A program made the position numbers and the translations under genes. A stretch of 64,000 nt of DNA, from positions 16,079 to 80,078 of the forward strand of contig MHZT01000024.1 of the NCBI GenBank assembly GCA_001828855.1. The letters are read 5' to 3'. Shown one piece after another: positions 54,320-62,028 of the stretch (position 1 is the first letter of the stretch; each line of letters starts with the position of its first letter). The notes beneath the pieces are model-generated. The model saw only the letters and a program-made list of their open reading frames with translations, ran no database searches and was not told where the DNA came from. This DNA is from Rhodobacterales bacterium RIFCSPHIGHO2_02_FULL_62_130 (GTDB taxonomy: Bacteria; Pseudomonadota; Alphaproteobacteria; Rhodobacterales; Rhodobacteraceae).

Positions 54320-54915
54320 TCATGACGCTCAAGTCCATTCTCGCCCTGTCGTTGGTTGCTTTTACCTTTCCGGTAAGTCTTTGGGCCGAAGATGCCCATC
54401 ATCCTCAACCGACAAAGGAGGTCATACCCGAAACGACTGCTGCACCCACTGAAGCCTCCGCCATGGGGACGATGGAGATGATGCCCGACATGATGCGCAT
54501 GATGCAGGACATGGGCGATCCGACTCGCCATGTCGAAGGGCGCATTGCTTTTCTGCATGCCGAACTAGCCATAACGGCCGAGCAGCAGACGGCATGGAGT
54601 CCCTTTGCCGATGCACTTCGCAAGAATGCCTCCGCTCTGAAAAGTGCGACGGGTGGCGAACATGAGCACGATCCCGAAAGTGGTGTCGTTGGCGTGTTGA
54701 TTGTGAAGCAGCATCAGCTTGAACGGCAGCTGGACGGCCTCGTCGCGATCAACTCGGCACTGGGGCCATTGGCTGCCATGCTCTCGGAAAGCCAGCGCAG
54801 CATGCTCGATGAGTTGCTGCCGCAAGTCAGTGGCCTGATGGTTATGGGTGGCATGATGCCGATGGCCGGTATGGCACCCGGCATGGCCGCAGAGGCAACC
54901 GCGCCCGCGCCCTGA
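54316..54915 (+). CDS. Spy/CpxP-like periplasmic Met-rich protein
   Basis: This 199-residue protein starts at the ATG at 54316 that overlaps the previous stop. A signal peptide (LKSILALSLVAFTFPVSLWA) is followed by a Met-rich stretch (MGTMEMMPDMMRMMQDMGD), then an LTxxQ-like repeat (ITAEQQTAWSPFADALRK) as in Spy/CpxP chaperones. A second Met-rich end (MVMGGMMPMAGMAPGMAA) closes it. The Met clusters suggest Cu(I)/Ag(I) binding. It is a likely periplasmic sensor or chaperone under metal stress. Confidence 0.75.
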   Translation: MIMTLKSILALSLVAFTFPVSLWAEDAHHPQPTKEVIPETTAAPTEASAMGTMEMMPDMMRMMQDMGDPTRHVEGRIAFLHAELAITAEQQTAWSPFADALRKNASALKSATGGEHEHDPESGVVGVLIVKQHQLERQLDGLVAINSALGPLAAMLSESQRSMLDELLPQVSGLMVMGGMMPMAGMAPGMAAEATAPAP

Positions 54916-55047
54916 AAAGACGTCGTGGCGCAATCAAGTCGCCGACCCAATCAAAGAGCATCGCGGACCCTTCGGGTGCGCCTCAAATGAGACATGTCTC
55001 GCGTGCAGCCGTGAATGAAAGCGCGGCGCCACATCAGGATCAGAGCC

Positions 55048-56100
55048 ATGACCAAGTATTCTACGCCCCACCAACTGCTCCGGCTCGCCGCGTCGGGCCT
55101 TGTCTGGTTGTGCGCCGCCAGCTTCGCGCTTGCCCAAACAACCGGCTTCGTCTTTACCGCCGATGAGGCCGCGAATTCGGTCAGTCGGATAGATCTGTCG
55201 ACCGGAAAAGTCGACACCGTGCCGCTACCGCTTTCCCCGCACAATGTGGATATATCCGGGCCGGGCCGTCCACTACTGGTGGTTGGTCCGGGGGTGATGG
55301 CCGAACATGGTGAAGAGGAGCATAGCGCAGGCATGGAGGGTCATGGCGAGGCAGGGCTTCTTGCGGTGCTCGACCCGATTGACCTGAGCCAGCCGCCCCG
55401 TGCCCTCATCTCTGTAGGCGAACATCCTGCACATGTCGTGGCGCTGAAGGACGGTTCGGTCGCTTTTGTGACCAATGCCGGTGAAGATACCGTTGGCGTG
55501 GTCGATCTGGCTGCTGGCAAGATGATCGAACGCATGCCGACAGGCAAATATCCGCACGGCATGCGCCTGAGCCCCGACGAGCAGTTTCTACTGGTCGCCA
55601 ATGTCGAAGATGCCAGCGTTTCTCTCATCGACGTCGCGACAAGGGCTGAAACCGCGCGCATTCCGGTTGGCAGGGCGCCGGTTCAGGTTGGTTTCCTGCC
55701 GGATGGGCTCAGGGCCTTTGTGTCTCTCCGTGACGAGGACGCTGTGGCAGTGATTGACCTGACCTCGCGCGAAGTGACGGCACGCATCCCGGTTGGCCGT
55801 GGCCCGATCCAACTCCATGCGACCCCGGATGGGCGCCATGTTGTTGTTGCCAACCAGGGTAGTGATGCAGTGCCGGACAACCGGGTTTCGGTTGTCGATG
55901 TGGCGACAGGTTCGGTCGTGGCGACCATCGAGACCGGAAAGGCAGCCCACGGAGTTGAAGCCAGTGGCGATGGAAAGCAGGTTTTCGTGACCAACATCGG
56001 GGATGCCACAGTGTCTGTGATCGACATAGTAGCTCTGCAGGTTATTGCGACTTACAAGGTCGGAGACGGGCCGAGTGGTATTACTTATCTGGAACGTTGA
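55048..56100 (+). CDS. Exported YVTN/YncE-type beta-propeller protein
   Basis: The product is about 350 residues from the ATG at 55048, with a signal peptide (LLRLAASGLVWLCAASFALA). It has at least six YVTN-like blades (FVTNAGEDTVGVVDLAAGKM, LVANVEDASVSLIDVATRAE, FVTNIGDATVSVIDIVALQV). A small insert (EHGEEEHSAGMEGHGEAG) is His/Met/Glu-rich and may bind metal. Such proteins accompany copper genes. Its 3' end overlaps the convergent HMA gene by 20 bases. Confidence 0.8.
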   Translation: MTKYSTPHQLLRLAASGLVWLCAASFALAQTTGFVFTADEAANSVSRIDLSTGKVDTVPLPLSPHNVDISGPGRPLLVVGPGVMAEHGEEEHSAGMEGHGEAGLLAVLDPIDLSQPPRALISVGEHPAHVVALKDGSVAFVTNAGEDTVGVVDLAAGKMIERMPTGKYPHGMRLSPDEQFLLVANVEDASVSLIDVATRAETARIPVGRAPVQVGFLPDGLRAFVSLRDEDAVAVIDLTSREVTARIPVGRGPIQLHATPDGRHVVVANQGSDAVPDNRVSVVDVATGSVVATIETGKAAHGVEASGDGKQVFVTNIGDATVSVIDIVALQVIATYKVGDGPSGITYLER

Positions 56101-56350
56101 AAGTTCCCAAGCCGCTGCGCCACGAAATCCAACGGCCGTTGGTTTTCATATCAGTCGTTAACGCCGGTGCAAAGCCTGCATCGGCGAGAACCGTGCGGAT
56201 ATCAGTTTCATGCAAGGTAGTCTCGATGGCTACGACTTGCTCTTGCAGGCTTGGCTCTATCCACGCATGTGCATCGGTTTCATGGACCGCAGCCGTGACG
56301 CCGCACACGCAGCTGCCGCACGGCATGTTGGGAATATGTAGCGAAATCAT
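56081..56350 (-). CDS. Small heavy-metal-associated (HMA) domain protein
   Basis: The product is 89 residues from the ATG at 56350. The metal loop is IPNMPCGSCVCGVTAAVHE, with the MxCxxC pattern of HMA (CopZ/MerP-like) chaperones. The rest is consistent with the ferredoxin-like fold (VVAIETTLHETDIRTVLADA). No signal peptide is seen, so it is cytosolic, and may carry Cu(I) to copA. The extra Cys in SCVCG is unusual. It is convergent with the beta-propeller gene. Confidence 0.75.
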   Translation of the reverse strand: MISLHIPNMPCGSCVCGVTAAVHETDAHAWIEPSLQEQVVAIETTLHETDIRTVLADAGFAPALTTDMKTNGRWISWRSGLGTFNVPDK

Positions 56351-56405
56351 TTCAGCTCTTCTGAACTGGTTGAAACCATGTCTCGATCCCAGATAGGGTT
56401 TCCAG

Positions 56406-56790
56406 TTAGGGGAAGGTGAATTGGTGCCGCCAGCCTTTTCTTTCGTCGTAGGGCAGGCGACAGCTGGCTGTCCCATAATGGGAACACCTGATCCTGCCGC
56501 GCTGCGGAGGCACGCCAGCCGAGTTTCCCCCGATCTTAACCCGAAGAGCTTTAGCAGCTTCTGGTTCAACATGAACGATGATCAATTGCTCTGATTGAGC
56601 TTTGAGCCCGCGCAGCCAACGAAGCATTTCGTTGACACCCATGTGCGCCAAGAGCATCGGCCGGTTGGCAAACTCGGCCTAAACCGGCACACATTCTCCG
56701 AACATCTGCACCTCTGTCGCCCAGTCGAGGCTCGAGATGCCGCGGACGGCAGCCACGCTATCGATTTGGCCGCTCTGGAGAAAATTCGTT
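56406..56790 (-). pseudogene. Dead C-terminal part of an MBL-fold (RNA-specificity) hydrolase
   Basis: On the minus strand a frame reads GQIDSVAAVRGISSLDWATE, VQMFGECVPV, a stop (TAG at 56679-56681), AEFANRPMLLAHMGVNEMLRWLRGLK, and IVHVEPEAAKALR. This pattern, in which the usual order is VPVRAEI, then SAHAD, then ELLRWLR, then VHGEPxAA, is the C-terminal end of an MBL-fold beta-CASP/RMMBL hydrolase. The N-terminal nuclease half is missing, and the stop breaks the frame. It lies between the copper island and virD4 and marks the edge of a rearrangement. In intact form such genes occur in copper and mercury islands. Confidence 0.65.
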
Positions 56791-56846
56791 GAACGAAATG
56801 TTTGTTGTGAGAGTTAGCATTGGGCCGATCAGCGCGGATAGTTTGC

Positions 56847-58667
56847 CTACGGCAATGATTTCGCGGTCCGAGATAGATTGGTGAAAGCGGATGTCGCTTC
56901 TCCCAAAGATTTATCCAGATCAGAGCTCTTGGAAAAATCGGTCAATCGCGCTGTCACAGGCACGCTTGGGCGCAGGCTTTTGAATGCAAGTTCAGGAAGC
57001 GGCACAATTTTCCTAGCCTGATCAATTAGCCCAAAATGCCTATCCTCGTAGTACCGTACATGCCGCGCCCGGATCGGATACTGCCCTTCCGGAAGAACCA
57101 ACACTTCATCCAGTGGAAACCGCAGCAGCTCGTTCGCAGAAATCAGCGGCCGCTCCTCCGACCGCCGACTGACATTCGCACTGTCGTCCAGCGCCCGGAT
57201 CCTGGACTGGCTTTCGGTCACCGCCGTGATAGTTGACCGCCCGAGCGCATTGGAAAGCACATCGGCCGTCCGATCATCCTGCGGCGTCATGTAGATTTGC
57301 ACGCCTGCGCCACCCTGCAGCGATCGTCGCCCGGTCTCGCCATAGATATCGTCCAGACCCGGAATGGTCTGGGAGATGATGAAGAAACGCCCCCCGAAAC
57401 TTCGGATTGTCTTGATCGAAGAGAGCACCAGCGGTTGCCGGCCAAGCTGGTCGAACTCGTCCATCAGGAACATCACGGCATGCGGCTCGTCCGGCCCAGG
57501 CTCCTTGCGCTGCAACGAGGCGATTGCATCTGCGAAGAGGAGTCGCACAAGCGGAGCGAGGGTTTTCAAGTGCTCGGGCTGGACGACGATATAGAGGCTC
57601 TGCGGTGTGGCCCGGAAAGTTGCGAAGTCGAAGTCGCTGGCGGACGTCACGCGGTCGACGGCCGGGTCGTTCCACAGCTCGAGGCCGGAGCCCTGGATCA
57701 CAGACACATAGGCACCGAGGGTCTTTTCTGGGACATCGGCCATTTCAAGGAAGGTGCGCGAGACGATCGGGATCTGCGTGTCTTCGGCGATCGTCGTGTA
57801 GGTCCTCTTCTTGTCGCCGCCACCCGCCATGATCTCGCCGGCATAGCCGAGGGTCGGTCGGCGCTTTTCGATGGCGTAGAGGCAGGAGGCGATGAAGAGG
57901 CGCTTGCCGGCATTGAAAAAGCTCTGTGCGCTTTCTCCTTCCGGGATGAGGAAGAGGTCGGCCATCGAGTTCAGCGCGGTGTATTGCCGCTCAGGCGAGC
58001 GCAAGGCGGCAATGCGGGCGAGGGGGTTGAAGCGGTGCGAGCCGCGCTCCTCATCGAAGGGTGAGAAATACCAGATCGCATTCTTCAGCCCATGCTGACG
58101 GTGGATCGAGGTCTTGGCGAAATTCTCGCCTTTCACGTCGAGGATGATGCCCGACCCGGTGAAATGCAGCAGGTTCGGGATAACGAAGCCCACGCCTTTG
58201 CCGCGGCCTGTGGGCGCGATCATCATCGCGTGAGGGAAGCGGTCGGGCGGCGCCATGACGAAAGATGCGTCGGATTTCGGGGAGCCGAGCTTGCCGAAGA
58301 TGAAGCCGTTCTGATCGAGGCCGCCGATCATCTTGTTGCGCTTCAGCTCGCGCCTGGTCTGGAAATGCGCGTCGTCATACTGGTTGAGCCGCCCGCGATG
58401 GACACCAGCGAGGCCCACGAGAGTAAGGGCGACGGTTACCGCACCGGTGATGATCAGCGCCCCCTGCAAGGTGGCGGGGCGCGCTTCGAGATCAGCCCAA
58501 GGATAACGGAAGAACCAGAGGCCCAAGGGGCTGAGCGTATCGAGGCTCTCGCGGAAGGCCACGATGACATAGATCGTGGCCAACATGCCGCCGATATAGA
58601 GCCCGGTCACCAGACCCAAAGCAACAGCGAGCGGATACCGCCAGACGGATTCAAGGTTGGAAAGCAT
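56847..58667 (-). CDS. virD4: VirD4 type IV coupling protein
   Basis: This 606-residue coupling ATPase has two N-terminal membrane helices (YPLAVALGLVTGLYIGGMLA and LIITGAVTVALTLVGLAGV), Walker A MIAPTGRGKGVGFVIPN, Walker B MFLMDEFDQLGRQP and SQTIPGLDDIYGE. It brings relaxase-DNA to the VirB channel. It follows the relaxase gene by 12 bases. It is separated from virB11 by the copper island, on the opposite strand. Confidence 0.95.
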   Translation of the reverse strand: MLSNLESVWRYPLAVALGLVTGLYIGGMLATIYVIVAFRESLDTLSPLGLWFFRYPWADLEARPATLQGALIITGAVTVALTLVGLAGVHRGRLNQYDDAHFQTRRELKRNKMIGGLDQNGFIFGKLGSPKSDASFVMAPPDRFPHAMMIAPTGRGKGVGFVIPNLLHFTGSGIILDVKGENFAKTSIHRQHGLKNAIWYFSPFDEERGSHRFNPLARIAALRSPERQYTALNSMADLFLIPEGESAQSFFNAGKRLFIASCLYAIEKRRPTLGYAGEIMAGGGDKKRTYTTIAEDTQIPIVSRTFLEMADVPEKTLGAYVSVIQGSGLELWNDPAVDRVTSASDFDFATFRATPQSLYIVVQPEHLKTLAPLVRLLFADAIASLQRKEPGPDEPHAVMFLMDEFDQLGRQPLVLSSIKTIRSFGGRFFIISQTIPGLDDIYGETGRRSLQGGAGVQIYMTPQDDRTADVLSNALGRSTITAVTESQSRIRALDDSANVSRRSEERPLISANELLRFPLDEVLVLPEGQYPIRARHVRYYEDRHFGLIDQARKIVPLPELAFKSLRPSVPVTARLTDFSKSSDLDKSLGEATSAFTNLSRTAKSLP

Positions 58668-58679
58668 GGGGACAGATCC

Positions 58680-60545
58680 TCAGAGCTCGTGGCCGTGATC
58701 GCGCTCGCGCTCGCGCTGACCGAGTTCGGCCGCCCGCGACTGGCTGCGCGCCAGATCGGCCCAATGCCCGACGGTGCCGGACTGGCCAAGGTCGCTCTCG
58801 TTCTTCATCTCATGGGCCACGGCGGCCCTAAGCGCCGGATCGCGGACCTGTTCGGCGAGGGGGCCAAGATCGCCGGATCGCACACGTTCCAGATCCTCGG
58901 GCCGCAAGCTTTCCTGCATGCGGTCCACAATCGCTTCGAGCGCGGGAACCTCGGACAGGCGCAAGTGCCTCTCGGCAGAGAGTAACTGATCTTTGGCCAG
59001 GGCCTCGGAGAGGGCAGGGGCCAGATCAAGCCCTTTCAGCACCGCATCAATCTCCCGACCGAAGTCACGCTCCGCCTCGCGCCACAGGATCTGCGCCTCC
59101 GGGCTCTCCTGTGCGCGCCATGCGGCAAGCTGGCCTTCGCTGCGCTCTGGCAGTGTGAAGCGGGCAACCATCTCTTCTACGCTGGTCCCGGCAGAGCGAA
59201 GGTCGTCTTCCCGGAAGGAGAAGAGGGCGGACAGGCGGTCCCCAACTTCCTCCCGGACATGTGCCAAGGTGGCGCGCAGGCCCTCATCGACCGACACGCC
59301 TTCGGTGAAGCCGTGATCCAGCCGCGCCAGCGAGGCAAGGGTCGGGTTGTAATAGGGATCATCACTCCGCTCAGCGGCGCGGGCGTGTTCCGCTAGAAGA
59401 AGGTTGTCGGGGGCGAGTTTCAAAGAGGCGCGCGCCTGATCGGTAAAACTGCGCTCCAACTCGACCCGCTCAGCTGAAGGTTCCATCGCCCGGATCGCCT
59501 CCCAAGCCTCGGTGGCTGAAGCGATCATCTCTGCCCGGGCCGCCTCGATCCGGGCCGCAGCATCGCCCTCGGCGTGAAGAGTGGCATCGGGCATCTGGGG
59601 AACTCCTTGTCTCAAGGCGGAAGCAGACGCACCAAGCGCTCGGGCAAGGCGGTTCAGGAATGAGGTGGCAGAGGGTTCGGCACCGGACGCGGAAGCAAGG
59701 CCCGCAATCTGGCCCAATTCGTCATAGTCGCGGGCAAAGCCCTGCAGCGCATTGAGCCGACGCGTCCGCTCACCGTCCGACATCGGTGGCGGAGGCGGCG
59801 GTGCGGTCTTGCCAGCTGCGTGGGCCGCCCGCATCTCGGTCTCTCGCGGGGCATTCTCGATCAACCCGCGCGACAGTCGCGTTGAAGCAACGATGTTCAG
59901 CCCATGCACCTGCGAAATCTCGGCATGAAGTTCGCGCATAACGTCGAAGTTCAACGCGGCGTGACGGCAGACCGACATGAAGCGACCCTGTTCGATGCCG
60001 TGCTTGTCGACCACAAAATGCGCATGCGTATGGTCGGTGTCCTTGTGCAAGGCAGCGACATAGCGCCAGACATCACCAAACTCGCCGGAACCAAAGACGG
60101 CCTGCCCCCAGTCGCGCGCGATAGCCTCTGCCCGTTCGGCGTCCACACCGCGCGGAAAGCTCAGGATGATATGATCGGTATGACCGCGCTTCGGCGCGCC
60201 GTTCCAGGTCGTTGACCAGCTTTGGGCAATCCGGCCCGTGCGTTCGGGATCGAAGTCGCGGTCATAGCCCGCAAGATTGCACCACGTGCTTTGCACACCC
60301 TCTTCCCGGGCGACATAGTCCAAAAGCCGCTTCAGCTCTTGAGGCGTGCGGGTGCTGCCACCCACGATACGCTTGACGACGGACTGCCAGCTGCGCGGGG
60401 CGGCGGCATTGCGCAAGAGCGCGCGGGATCGACGCTCCTTCGGCGAACCAAGGCGACCCTCGGCCCCGCCGCCGCCCGACCGGCCTCGGCGCTTGCCGTC
60501 CAGCACATGGCCCAGAACCAGATCTTCAACGCTAGTGCTGGTCAT
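58680..60545 (-). CDS. Relaxase (VirD2-like) with C-terminal helical extension
   Basis: This 621-residue protein has a relaxase domain in residues 50-240: a likely active-site motif I near YVAREEGVQSTW, motif II around GHTDHIILSFPRGV, and the metal-binding motif III ALHKDTDHTHAHFVVDKHG. The C-terminal 350 residues are rich in Ala, Glu and Arg and mostly helical, which suits secretion signal and DNA-handling functions. It cleaves oriT and leads the strand through VirD4. It is coupled to mobC by ATGA. The exact Mob family is not determined. Confidence 0.9.
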   Translation of the reverse strand: MTSTSVEDLVLGHVLDGKRRGRSGGGGAEGRLGSPKERRSRALLRNAAAPRSWQSVVKRIVGGSTRTPQELKRLLDYVAREEGVQSTWCNLAGYDRDFDPERTGRIAQSWSTTWNGAPKRGHTDHIILSFPRGVDAERAEAIARDWGQAVFGSGEFGDVWRYVAALHKDTDHTHAHFVVDKHGIEQGRFMSVCRHAALNFDVMRELHAEISQVHGLNIVASTRLSRGLIENAPRETEMRAAHAAGKTAPPPPPPMSDGERTRRLNALQGFARDYDELGQIAGLASASGAEPSATSFLNRLARALGASASALRQGVPQMPDATLHAEGDAAARIEAARAEMIASATEAWEAIRAMEPSAERVELERSFTDQARASLKLAPDNLLLAEHARAAERSDDPYYNPTLASLARLDHGFTEGVSVDEGLRATLAHVREEVGDRLSALFSFREDDLRSAGTSVEEMVARFTLPERSEGQLAAWRAQESPEAQILWREAERDFGREIDAVLKGLDLAPALSEALAKDQLLSAERHLRLSEVPALEAIVDRMQESLRPEDLERVRSGDLGPLAEQVRDPALRAAVAHEMKNESDLGQSGTVGHWADLARSQSRAAELGQRERERDHGHEL

Positions 60546-61084
60546 TTGGCGGCCGACTTGGTCGGGGCAACAGCGGGTGCAAAGCAGGCACGCCCCTGCG
60601 CCTCGGCGATCAGGCCCACCACCTCGTCGACGAGATCATCGACCCGTGCGGCTACCTTGCGGACAAGGGCGGCATCCCCGGCCTTCCAATGCAAACGGCC
60701 GACAGCCCCGAGCCGGGCCAACTGGTTGAGGTTGTTGCCCACCGCCGCGAGATCGCGGCGCGCGGCGGCAATCGCCTCGATCTCAGGTGACTGCAGGGCA
60801 AGAAGACTGGTTGCCTGTCTGACAAGATGCCTGATGGCCTCGGAAACCGTCAGGTCGGTTGACCGGATAGCTGCCAGCAAATGTGCATGTTCAACCTCCG
60901 TCACCCGGAAGTTCAGCTTCACCGCCAGGCGGGTTCCGTCCTGACGCCCAAGGTCTTCCTTCACCTTCGACACGGTCTGACGATGCAGCCCAAGCGCACG
61001 GGCCACGGCGCCGACATTCTCGCCAGCGGCAAGGCGGGCGCGAATGCGGGCCCGGTCGGCATCGGAAAGACGTGAACCATTCAT
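60542..61084 (-). CDS. mobC: MobC-like relaxosome protein
   Basis: This 180-residue protein starts with a helix-turn-helix (RIRARLAAGENVGAVARALG, HRQTVSKVKEDLG), then KLNFRVTEVEHAHLLAAIRS, a ribbon-helix-helix-like MobC segment, and a long helix (VSEAIRHLVRQATSLLAL, NNLNQLARLG). MobC proteins help the relaxase open oriT. The dual DNA-binding layout (HTH plus RHH) is uncommon. Upstream, inverted repeats at 61116-61132 and 61150-61219 are candidate binding sites. It overlaps the relaxase gene by ATGA. Confidence 0.85.
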   Translation of the reverse strand: MNGSRLSDADRARIRARLAAGENVGAVARALGLHRQTVSKVKEDLGRQDGTRLAVKLNFRVTEVEHAHLLAAIRSTDLTVSEAIRHLVRQATSLLALQSPEIEAIAAARRDLAAVGNNLNQLARLGAVGRLHWKAGDAALVRKVAARVDDLVDEVVGLIAEAQGRACFAPAVAPTKSAAK

Positions 61085-61115
61085 GTTATTGATACACCAT
61101 TATCAGCATCACAAC

Positions 61116-61132
61116 ACCTGTGTACCACAGGT
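61116..61132. promoter_or_regulatory. Palindrome upstream of mobC, candidate MobC operator
   Basis: ACCTGTG-TAC-CACAGGT has perfect 7-base arms. It lies 32 bases upstream of the mobC start. It is where a self-regulating DNA-binding relaxosome protein would be expected to bind. Confidence 0.5.
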
Positions 61133-61149
61133 CACCTTTCCAGCCAACC

Positions 61150-61219
61150 GTCCTCACCGGCCGGTTTCCGCTCCTCCGAAGAGGAGCCCGCCTGCGGAAA
61201 CCGGACAGCCGGTGAGGAC
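61150..61219. repeat. Three-tier nested inverted repeat
   Basis: Outer arms GTCCTCACCGGC (61150-61161) and GCCGGTGAGGAC (61208-61219) are perfect 12-base complements. Middle arms CCGGTTTCCGC (61161-61171) and GCGGAAACCGG (61194-61204) are perfect 11-base complements. The inner arms CTCCTC and GAGGAG (61171-61186) enclose CGAA. The whole can fold into a long hairpin with only short bulges. It sits 66 bases upstream of mobC. Confidence 0.8.
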
Positions 61220-61534
61220 TCCGTATGGCGTCAGGGGGCGGCGGCTCGCCCGCCGACAGATTCCCCTGCGCCTGGCCGTCAGGCCACCGTTTTCGGCGAT
61301 CCCACGGGGTGAGTACATTGTTCTTATGCAGTTTTTGGTGAGCGCTGGTGGCAGCGAGACAGTTGGCTGGCGTGTTCGCGGACGGTTAGTGGCGGGATTT
61401 TCCCGGGACGGGGGAAAGGCAGGAGGGCGCCCCGCTTCAGAGCCACCGTGGGCATTCCGTTTCAGCGGCAAAGCTTGCGACGTGCCGCGCGAACGGGCGA
61501 TCTACATCCCGAACTGGGTGCCTTCGGCGGCCAC

Positions 61535-61574
61535 ATGCGAACAGGCCGGCAGGCGTACAGGCAGGCATGCAACC
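61535..61574. repeat. Five 8-base units, A[TG]GCNNNN (overdrive-like run 1)
   Basis: Five contiguous 8-base units begin at 61535, 61543, 61551, 61559 and 61567, and every one starts ATGC or AGGC, as in ATGCGAAC and AGGCAGGC. Read on the other strand each unit ends GCAT or GCCT. Confidence 0.7.
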
Positions 61575-61684
61575 GGTCTATCCGGCAAAGCCCACTTGTC
61601 AGTCTGCCTGGCGGTCAGCCATGCAGGCTGGCCGATGGTCTATTTTGCAGGTGGTCAGACTGGACGTCCTGCACCCTGTTTTCC

Positions 61685-61740
61685 ATGCTGACAGGCAAAC
61701 ATGCAAACAGGCAAACAGGCACCGATGCCGAAATGCAAAT
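61685..61740. repeat. Seven 8-base units, A[TG]GCNNNN (overdrive-like run 2)
   Basis: Seven contiguous units begin at 61685 and every 8 bases to 61733, all starting ATGC or AGGC; three are AGGCAAAC/ATGCAAAC. On the minus strand the core reads GTTTGCCT and GTTTGCAT, similar to overdrive-type TGTTTG repeats. Weaker in-phase units (ATGC, TTGC, CTGC) can be followed back to about 61621. Confidence 0.75.
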
Positions 61741-61862
61741 TGCCGAGCTTATCCCTGTGGATTGGAATGTGTGCGGCGGGCGCAATGTTCAGTTGCCCCT
61801 GCAAATTCATCAACAAAGATGGAGACTTGGGCAGACGTAATGCAACCTCAGGTATAAGTCAT

Positions 61863-61891
61863 TTGACGTTCCCACAACCCTATGCCTAAAG
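61863..61891 (+). promoter_or_regulatory. Candidate promoter for virC1-virC2
   Basis: TTGACG and CTAAAG are 17 bases apart, 137 bases upstream of the virC1 start. The -10 element is weak. The long leader between it and virC1 has a small GC-rich hairpin. Confidence 0.25.
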
Positions 61892-62028
61892 GGCCGCCCT
61901 GAAACCGGGGAAATCCAAGCCAAACCAAGGCTTCGGAACGATTGATCAGACTCCGGCGGGTCGGTTTCTACGCCGCTTCGGCGCGGCCCGGTCATAGGAA
62001 GGCGTAGTGATTTTGAAGGGTCGGTTGC

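Larger units (their letters stand above)
61085..62028. other. Non-coding DNA-processing region, candidate oriT and overdrive
   Basis: This is the largest gene-free stretch in the window (944 bases), between the divergent mobC and virC1 genes. It holds, in order, a small palindrome (61116-61132), a three-tier nested inverted repeat (61150-61219), two runs of 8-base-period repeats (61535-61574 and 61685-61740) and the virC1 leader. No convincing gene was found in it; the open frames cross the repeats. The location between relaxosome genes is where oriT would be expected. I did not find a known nic sequence. Confidence 0.6.

Noticed and set aside
57297..58064. 255-codon plus-strand frame over virD4
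   Set aside because: Antisense to the Walker motifs of virD4; no independent evidence.
61323..61340. GTTC-N7-GTTT as an alphaproteobacterial LexA box
   Set aside because: The second half is not GTTC, no SOS-type gene follows, and the match is at chance level.
61044..61840. Plus-strand open frames crossing the oriT-like region
   Set aside because: They read through the nested inverted repeat and the 8-base repeats, have no ribosome sites, and their products have no domains. The repeats explain the sequence better.
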